DNA from: Geosiphon pyriformis
Lineage: Eukaryota > Glomeromycota > Glomeromycetes > Archaeosporales > Geosiphonaceae
Direction: 5' to 3'
Assembly (NCBI GenBank): GCA_016748015.1
Contig: JAAOMT010000760.1
Location: 167,609 to 231,608, forward strand
DNA: 64,000 nucleotides
A program made the position numbers and the translations under genes. The notes under the pieces are model-generated. The model made no database searches. It was not told the origin of the DNA and saw only the letters and a program-made list of their open reading frames with translations. Shown here piece after piece: positions 58,513 to 64,000 of the stretch. Position 1 is the stretch's first letter. Every line of letters starts with the position of its first letter.

Positions 58513-61500
58513 CTACACAATTATATTAACTGAAACTGGGTCACCAATACCTGAAAAAAAAGAGCAAGATTTGCAAAAGCCAAAATAGACGCCAAAAGCT
58601 TCAGTAACACCAAGCAGCTTAACCACGCCATCCAAAAATCTTGACGCCAAACCAGAAAGTGAGATAGGAACCGAGCCATCCACCGGGATCAGACCATTCT
58701 TTTCTATGTATGTACGATGTTTAACACAGACCAACCAAATGTCATCCCTAAAAGCAATACAAATAGAATGCACAAAATCAGCAGCTTTAACGCCAGCAAT
58801 TTTGGGATCACAGAAGATAGAAACAGTCTCCTAAAGCCATCTTTTGAAAACAAAACCCTTGCAAAGAGCCGAAAACACTAGAAAATCTGAAGCACAGGTC
58901 AACAACAGCTGTAGAATGCTTGAAGAAAGGAGAAAAAAACCAGAAAGTACCATCCAAGAAGACATACAGGATTCCAAAACCTGACGACGAGCCACATCAT
59001 CAATTATACAAGAAAACATGTGATTAAACACCTCCACCTTACCACAATACAGACACAAAACACTAGGGTAATATTTATCATAAATGTGCTTTCGAACAGC
59101 CATGGCAAGCCAACAGTGCAAAGCCTTTATGAGGTAAGTATGAATATCAGCAGTGTGCCTGCTGGTGAAACCAGTCGCCATATGCAAATCAGGATGCCAA
59201 ACTCTGGAAAAGGCAAGCCAATTGACATTCAAGTGCAAATCACCAGCTAGAAACCCAGAACCAGAACTGATCTCCCAGCGTGCCCGACAGACAGCATAAA
59301 AAACATCTCGAACAAAGTGTCTAGAATTACCAAAAACAATACCACCGTCCACCAACAAAAAATGTTCATCCACACGAGGAGGGAGAAGCCAAACAGAGAG
59401 AGCTGCAGCATCAGTGAAGCTATCGGTGCAATCATTTCCCAACACCAGAGTGGTCCTTAACCTTGTGTCAGCTAACTCTCAAATTTTTTCTGTGGATAAT
59501 ATTCCTAATATGCCAGCACTTAACCCAACACCGATTACGAAAGTCAGAATACATCAAGTTTACCTCCGACTTGCAAGCATCTAAAGCTGTCTGGCTATCT
59601 AAAAACAGGCAAACAGAACAATCTACAGACATGCATTCCAGAGCCAATGCTACAGCTTGCAACTTCACCAAAGTAGATAACATCAAACTCTGAACACAGA
59701 CACTTAAACCCAAGTTAATGTTCTCAAAAAAGGCAACAGCTCTGGCCTTACAACCAGCCATGTCCAAATTTTTCACCAACCCATCCGTATACACAGACAA
59801 ACTATCAGTGCTAACCCAAGAAAGATGATCACATACAGACACAAAATCATCAGAACCATGAATGTTTACAGAGCCAACACCACCCGAAGCCAAAGGAGAA
59901 GGAGATGTACCATTAAAAAATACAACAGAGTGGGCCATGAGAATCCAGTTTTTTCTACCGCTTAAAGATATACCAATCGAAGATACCCCCACGACGATTC
60001 CGAAGCTGATCCACAAAGACAATACCATAATGCCGGAGAGAAGACAAATACTTGAAAAACAAGAATTCACCCAGAACAGCAGATATAGACACCCCATCAC
60101 GAAACTAAAAAGAGCTAGCCAAAGAGCCATCTAAAGACAAATTGCACCCAAGAAGAATGCATACCATTCCTGACAAGAAATTATTGGAAACACTGACACG
60201 GATACAAGCTGGTGAACTCAATGGATGAACAGGGTGCCAACACAGAACTTGTAAGTTGTGAGACCTGTGATTAAACAATTGACCCAGAACCCCACAGAAG
60301 TTTGTAAAACTAATAAGTGAAGCAATCTTGCTTTCAGACTGATATTATGAGAAGGACTTCAAACCATAAAAGAAAGGATGATGAATCATGTCACTAGGAA
60401 AATCGAGAGGAAGACCAGATTTAAGTTTCAAACCCTTGTGAATCAAAGCATCCCACTTGTTGCACACACTAACAGGGATAAAGCTAAACTGCATCCTGTA
60501 ACTGACTATAGGATGGAGAACTGCCAATACTAGGTACAAGAACTGCTTATCTGAAACCACTTTCTTTAAAACTAAATTGCTGAAAAAACGAACATCCGAA
60601 TGTGCCTTAGCCAAACTAGGCTTAGAAAGACCATCAGATGAGAGAAAAATACCAAGATACTGATGAGATTCGCCTTTTTTGGCTATGGAAATGGGTGAAC
60701 CACTGATAAAAAGAGATAGATTGCTGATCTTGCTATTAATAGGAATGGCCACAGTTTTGTTATTGTTGATTGAAATGTCATTAATTCAAAAAAATTTACT
60801 AGCAACATTGAGAATATGTTGAGTAGTAGTCTGATTGCTGCCAACCCAAATTGTGTCATCGACAAAGGCTCCAGCAGTGAAAAAAGTAGAAAACCCAGCC
60901 CAAGATTCAGTGCGACCATTCCTAAAGACAAAATGAAAATTAAGTCTATACCTGTACACACTCTCTTGACACTTGACCTCACACAAAAGAGGATCATAAA
61001 ATATGCACCAAAAAAGAGGAGAAAAAACTTCTCCTTGGTTTAACTCATCATGTACACTATAACCATTAGTTAAACCAAAATCTATTATAATCCAATTGGT
61101 CCGATTTCTATGAATATTACTGAAAAAATAAATAAACTTGCTACACATTTTGATCCTGACTAAACACTTCTTAAGATGCTCCCATCCAACAGAGTTGTAC
61201 GCTTTTCACATATTCTGCAGCACCAGCCAGAGCTCCCGGTTCTTCTCCAAAGCATTCTCAACAACCAAACCAATAGCAAAAATAGGAGTTTGGGTAGTCA
61301 TATCCTTCAAAACTGAAAAATTATCCCCACAAAAAATGTCATGAGCACTGCATGCCAGTGATATCCTGTCGGAGAAAATCTTGCGAACTGTTTTGATCAA
61401 GGCTATAGATCTGGTATTTGTGAGAACACCTTCTCATTCATATGGTTTAGGAATCATCGAAACCCAAGCTTCCCTCCAAGGACCAGGCACAGATTCATGA

Positions 61501-62127
61501 GACAGACAAGAATTCAGAAGCACCAAGAGCATATTCAGAACAGACCTATCACTATGCATCCACAGCTCATTCGAAATACCCGAAAGACCAGCAGCCTTGC
61601 CAACAGGCAAATCAGAAACCATGCCAAACAATTCTAAAAACTCAATTGGCTGCATTACACCAGAAAAAGCCTCATCAAAAATGTAATCCAATGGCCAATA
61701 CTGATGGTGTCATACATTAGAGACATTGGGAACCACCCTATGCTTCTTAGTCCATCCTTCTATGATTTCATCCACCCTTGATCTCACAGGACCAGATTCC
61801 ATAACCAGCTCATCGTCCACAACTAAGTGATCCAAGATGACCTTATGGGAAGGGCGCTCCAGAACACTCCAAATAGTGTGACTCTTGTTCAGCTCGAAAC
61901 TTTCCATCCTCTTATAGATTGCCAATTTGATTTGAGATTTCTCTACACGCTTCAATTCTGCCATTTTAAGTAAGCAATAAGTTTTTCTGATCTTGGAAAG
62001 AGCTGACTGAACAGTATCAAGAGGTGAGCCGGAGAGAAAGAGAGACCTGACCACAGAGGCATTATCATCATCAAGAGAACCCCAGACTTCCAACAGTGAA
62101 ATGAATTCGTCACAACAAATTGACCGA
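58513..62127 (-). pseudogene. LINE ORF2, copy 5, partial
   Basis: Pieces in order: linker before RT (62127-61710, CDEFISLLEVW then SHTIWSVLERPSHK), RT (61691-60345: AAGLSGISNELW near 61590, FVDDTIWVGSNQ near 60860), RNase H 59800-59420 (YTDG intact, then LVK instead of SLS; LDSQTALDA; LGNDCTD), and C-terminal zinc finger CLYCGKVEVFNHMFSC near 59060-59015. Several stops and at least one frameshift near 59470-60130. RT catalytic FVDD is intact in sequence. Confidence 0.86.
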
Positions 62128-62340
62128 TGTTACCAGTAGAATTTTAGCTATTAATTAGCATGAAATTTCCTTTATAATTCCTATCATTAATTAGCATATA
62201 TTATTATCGTTTCGAATTTCACTTATTATTTAATCAAATTAGCAATTATCATCATTTAATCAATAACCCGATTTGGATCATAGAAATTGAGATGATCAAT
62301 TTACACAATACCCTGAACCATATAACATAGCAAAAATTTG

Positions 62341-62408
62341 CCGAAATTAATGAAAATTGGCCGAAATAATTCATAGTTCGCCGAAATGTATCTTTAGTTC
62401 ACCGAAAT
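62341..62408 (+). promoter_or_regulatory. U3 array of four CCGAAAT repeats
   Basis: CCGAAAT at 62341, 62361, 62381 and 62402 with the intervals AATGAAAATTGG, AATTCATAGTTCG and GTATCTTTAGTTCA. Regular spacing upstream of the TATA box suggests binding sites for a host factor. The decayed solo LTR has the same spacing with CG lost. Confidence 0.5.
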
Positions 62409-62459
62409 TCTAGAAAAGAGAAAAAGTGCAAGTTCAAAGACTAGTACTACAACAAGTTG

Positions 62460-62467
62460 TATAAAAG
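62460..62467 (+). promoter_or_regulatory. LTR TATA box
   Basis: TATAAAAG about 50 bp downstream of the CCGAAAT array; transcription would start near 62490. The solo LTR keeps TATATAAAA at the same place. Confidence 0.55.
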
Positions 62468-63079
62468 AAGAGCTTCTCTCTTCAAGAAAATGTATCTTCT
62501 CATATCTTACCATAGTATCTTACTTTAGGTATCTTAATTAGAACAAATCATTTTTTACATATCTCAAATAAAAATTAAATATTCGAAAACCAAATCCTTT
62601 GATTATTACACTTGAAATTCTCTCAACACAACTAACATTTTGAAATTGATTAGCTACCAATTTCAGTAATCTGTTAGTGACTCCAGGCCTGGATAGAAAA
62701 CGTTTCCTTGACAAAATTCTATTTCTTTATGTTTCTTTTATTTTTCTCTTTCTTTTCTTATCATAATCATTTGGGTAGCCTACAGACGAGATTCCTGTAG
62801 AAGAGTTGACTTTCACAGCAAAGTAACTACACATTTTTTAGTGAGCTTCCAGACGAGCAATTCCTGGGAAAGAGTTGACGTTTACTACAACGTAACTACA
62901 TAAAGTAACTGGCACGGAATTGGCCATTCCACTTATAAGCCCAGCGGTTCAAATTATAGGAGATAATTTGAAGATAAATTCAGTTACTGGAGGTTCAACC
63001 ACATCCAGAAAACGTGAATTCACAGCAAACAAGCATCAACAACATTTAAGAAAAGAGACCAAAAACCTCCGGTAACATT

Positions 63080-63097
63080 TGGTGCTCTCCCACGGAA
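63080..63097 (+). promoter_or_regulatory. Primer-binding site
   Basis: TGGTGCTCTCCCACGG two bases after the LTR end. It starts with TGG, complementary to the CCA end of a tRNA. I cannot name the tRNA. Confidence 0.65.
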
Positions 63098-63122
63098 ACA
63101 ACACAGCAACAACAACTTCAAA

Positions 63123-64000
63123 GTGGCGTCTGCTTCAGACATAACAACTCTAGAGTACTACCAGTCGATTTACACTCACTGCAAGCAAAGATTCAACATC
63201 CAAGACAGAATTGAGGCATTTAAGAAATCATTATACCAATACATCGAAAACCGATTCAACAACTACCTACTTGGAGACTACAACATTATTGAAGTCAAAA
63301 GCAACCTCTACAACAACTTACTACACTATTCTCGTCTAAATACTAAGGAGCTCAACAGTGAAACAATTGCCACCTACTTTCAAGAACTTGATTTCAATAT
63401 CATCCAATACTGTGAAGAAAAATACCCAGTCCCACAACAATTTTCTTTAGGTTTCGAATCAGAGACAGAAACAAGCAATAAAGGCAAACAGAAACAGAAA
63501 CAACTTTTCAGCACCACCCCCAATACTCCAAAAACTCCAAAGATAACTGCCAAACATCTACAAACACCAGAGCAAAGAACCAATATCAAACTACCACTAT
63601 CCCTTACACCGTTTCCTGCTTCACTTGCTCAACCACAGACACCAGATTCACCACTTGTCCAGTTCTCAAGAATAGAAGATTTTCAGTCACCAAAGAATCC
63701 TACTCAACAGCAGGAACCAATATCAACTAGCACCAACCTTCTTGATTACTTACAAGAGAATCAAAGTAATCATTCTGAAAACCTAGAAAGCGAAGGAACT
63801 GAATCAGAACAGGAAGAACCAGAAGACCTTGAAAACGAAGAAATGGCAACCGCTTATATTGCAAAAATTCCCGAATTTACTGGTGAAGATAGCGATACCA
63901 GTCCTCAAGAATGGCTTGACAAAGTTTCGAAAGCTGGAGATGCGAATGGATGGAATGCAGCCAGAATGCTTAAAGCAATTCCTTACTTTCTCCAAGGAAC
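63123..64000 (+). CDS. Retrotransposon Gag polyprotein, 5' part, open to window end
   Basis: A stop-free frame of 292 codons from GTG at 63123 (VASASDITTLEYYQ) to the window edge. The part from Met at 63843 (MATAYIAKIPEFTGEDSDTS, then PQEWLDKVSKAGDANGWNAA) is the classical start of a Ty3/gypsy-type capsid domain. The 240 codons before it hold a helical, Tyr/Asn-rich section (about 1-100) and a Pro/Gln/Glu-rich linker. No ATG occurs in this frame before 63843, so either GTG at 63123 is a mutated ATG, or translation starts at 63843 and the upstream frame is a conserved leader, or a non-AUG start is used. The open 720 nt with no stop in an AT-rich genome argues that it is coding. Confidence 0.75.
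   Translation, partial: MASASDITTLEYYQSIYTHCKQRFNIQDRIEAFKKSLYQYIENRFNNYLLGDYNIIEVKSNLYNNLLHYSRLNTKELNSETIATYFQELDFNIIQYCEEKYPVPQQFSLGFESETETSNKGKQKQKQLFSTTPNTPKTPKITAKHLQTPEQRTNIKLPLSLTPFPASLAQPQTPDSPLVQFSRIEDFQSPKNPTQQQEPISTSTNLLDYLQENQSNHSENLESEGTESEQEEPEDLENEEMATAYIAKIPEFTGEDSDTSPQEWLDKVSKAGDANGWNAARMLKAIPYFLQG

Larger units (their letters stand above)
58386..62127 (-). mobile_element. LINE copy 5, interrupted by an LTR retrotransposon
   Basis: Minus-strand LINE of the same family from its 3' tail (58386-58400, TAA units in the RNA sense) through ORF2 to the middle of the ORF2 linker at 62127. ORF2 codons run right up to the first base of the LTR at 62128, so this copy is not 5'-truncated here; its remainder should lie beyond the LTR element, outside the window. 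Confidence 0.87.
62128..63077 (+). repeat. 5' LTR, 950 bp, TGTTACC...GGTAACA
   Basis: Perfect 7-bp inverted termini TGTTACC/GGTAACA define the ends; the PBS follows directly. U3 holds four CCGAAAT words at 62341, 62361, 62381 and 62402 (20-bp spacing), a TATAAAAG box at 62460, and downstream an imperfect duplication with a 67-bp offset (CAGACGAG at 62783 and 62850, each followed by ATTCCTG or AATTCCTG and AAGAGTTGAC). Confidence 0.85.
62128..64000 (+). mobile_element. LTR retrotransposon (probably Ty3/gypsy type), runs off the window
   Basis: 950-bp 5' LTR (62128-63077), primer-binding site and an open gag with no stop to the window end. Composition is normal and the gag has no damage, so it is the youngest insertion visible. 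It sits inside LINE copy 5. The Ty3/gypsy label rests on the gag style, because pol is outside the window. Confidence 0.82.

Noticed and set aside
1-64000. tRNA, rRNA or CRISPR features
   Set aside because: No cloverleaf with a B-box-like GGTTCGA and matched acceptor stem, no rRNA core sequence and no regular spacer-repeat array were found by eye; the only regular array is the A/T minisatellite at 52121.

Overview
This window is a eukaryotic, intron-containing, extremely AT-rich chromosome segment. It is dominated by decayed transposable elements around one small island of ordinary genes. The LINE proteins (RRM plus CCHC ORF1; endonuclease, RT and RNase H ORF2 with an FVDD box), the short fungal-type introns and the genes present (heme-thiolate peroxidase, extracellular Cu/Zn-type SOD) point to a fungus. 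From memory of similar repeats I think an arbuscular mycorrhizal fungus (Glomeromycotina, Rhizophagus-like) is most likely. That placement is inference.

Layout. 1-19303: three LINEs, all on the minus strand, nearly back to back; copies 2 and 3 have 11-12 bp target-site duplications. 19512-24795: three decayed copies of a shorter retroelement that carries only an ORF1-like gene. 25600-38450: an old inverted duplication. Its left arm was hit by a Pogo/Tigger-like DNA transposon (25944-28127) and a 5'-truncated LINE (28306-33276), while its right arm keeps the unoccupied version of both sites. A well-preserved ORF1-only element (34201-36491, 12-bp TSD) sits between the arms. 40444-43912: a degenerate solo LTR and another ORF1-only copy. 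45062-57328: the gene island, with a heme-thiolate peroxidase (3 exons), an MLRQ/NDUFA4-like complex I or IV protein, a secreted SOD-like protein (2 exons) and an RluA/RPUSD-type pseudouridine synthase (6 exons, minus strand). A hAT remnant, two copies of a Tc1-like TIR element and a 20/40-bp minisatellite lie in or beside it. 57395-64000: LTR and ORF1-only fragments, then a fifth LINE interrupted by a fresh LTR retrotransposon (950-bp LTR with TGTTACC/GGTAACA ends, PBS, open gag) that runs off the right edge.

How the parts fit together. The LINEs encode a full retrotransposition set. The ORF1-only elements lack endonuclease and RT but end in the same roughly 130-bp 3' region, with a conserved 9-bp hairpin that pairs best in the RNA sense and shows compensatory changes. 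This suggests a family mobilised in trans by the LINE machinery. Nearly all inactivating changes I inspected are C-to-T or G-to-A transitions, mostly in CpA/TpG context, so a RIP-like or deamination process has acted to different depths on different copies. The host genes are spared.

Limits: everything was read by eye. Splice sites, element ends and percent similarities were not computed, and the long AT-rich stretches could hold further decayed repeats I cannot recognise.
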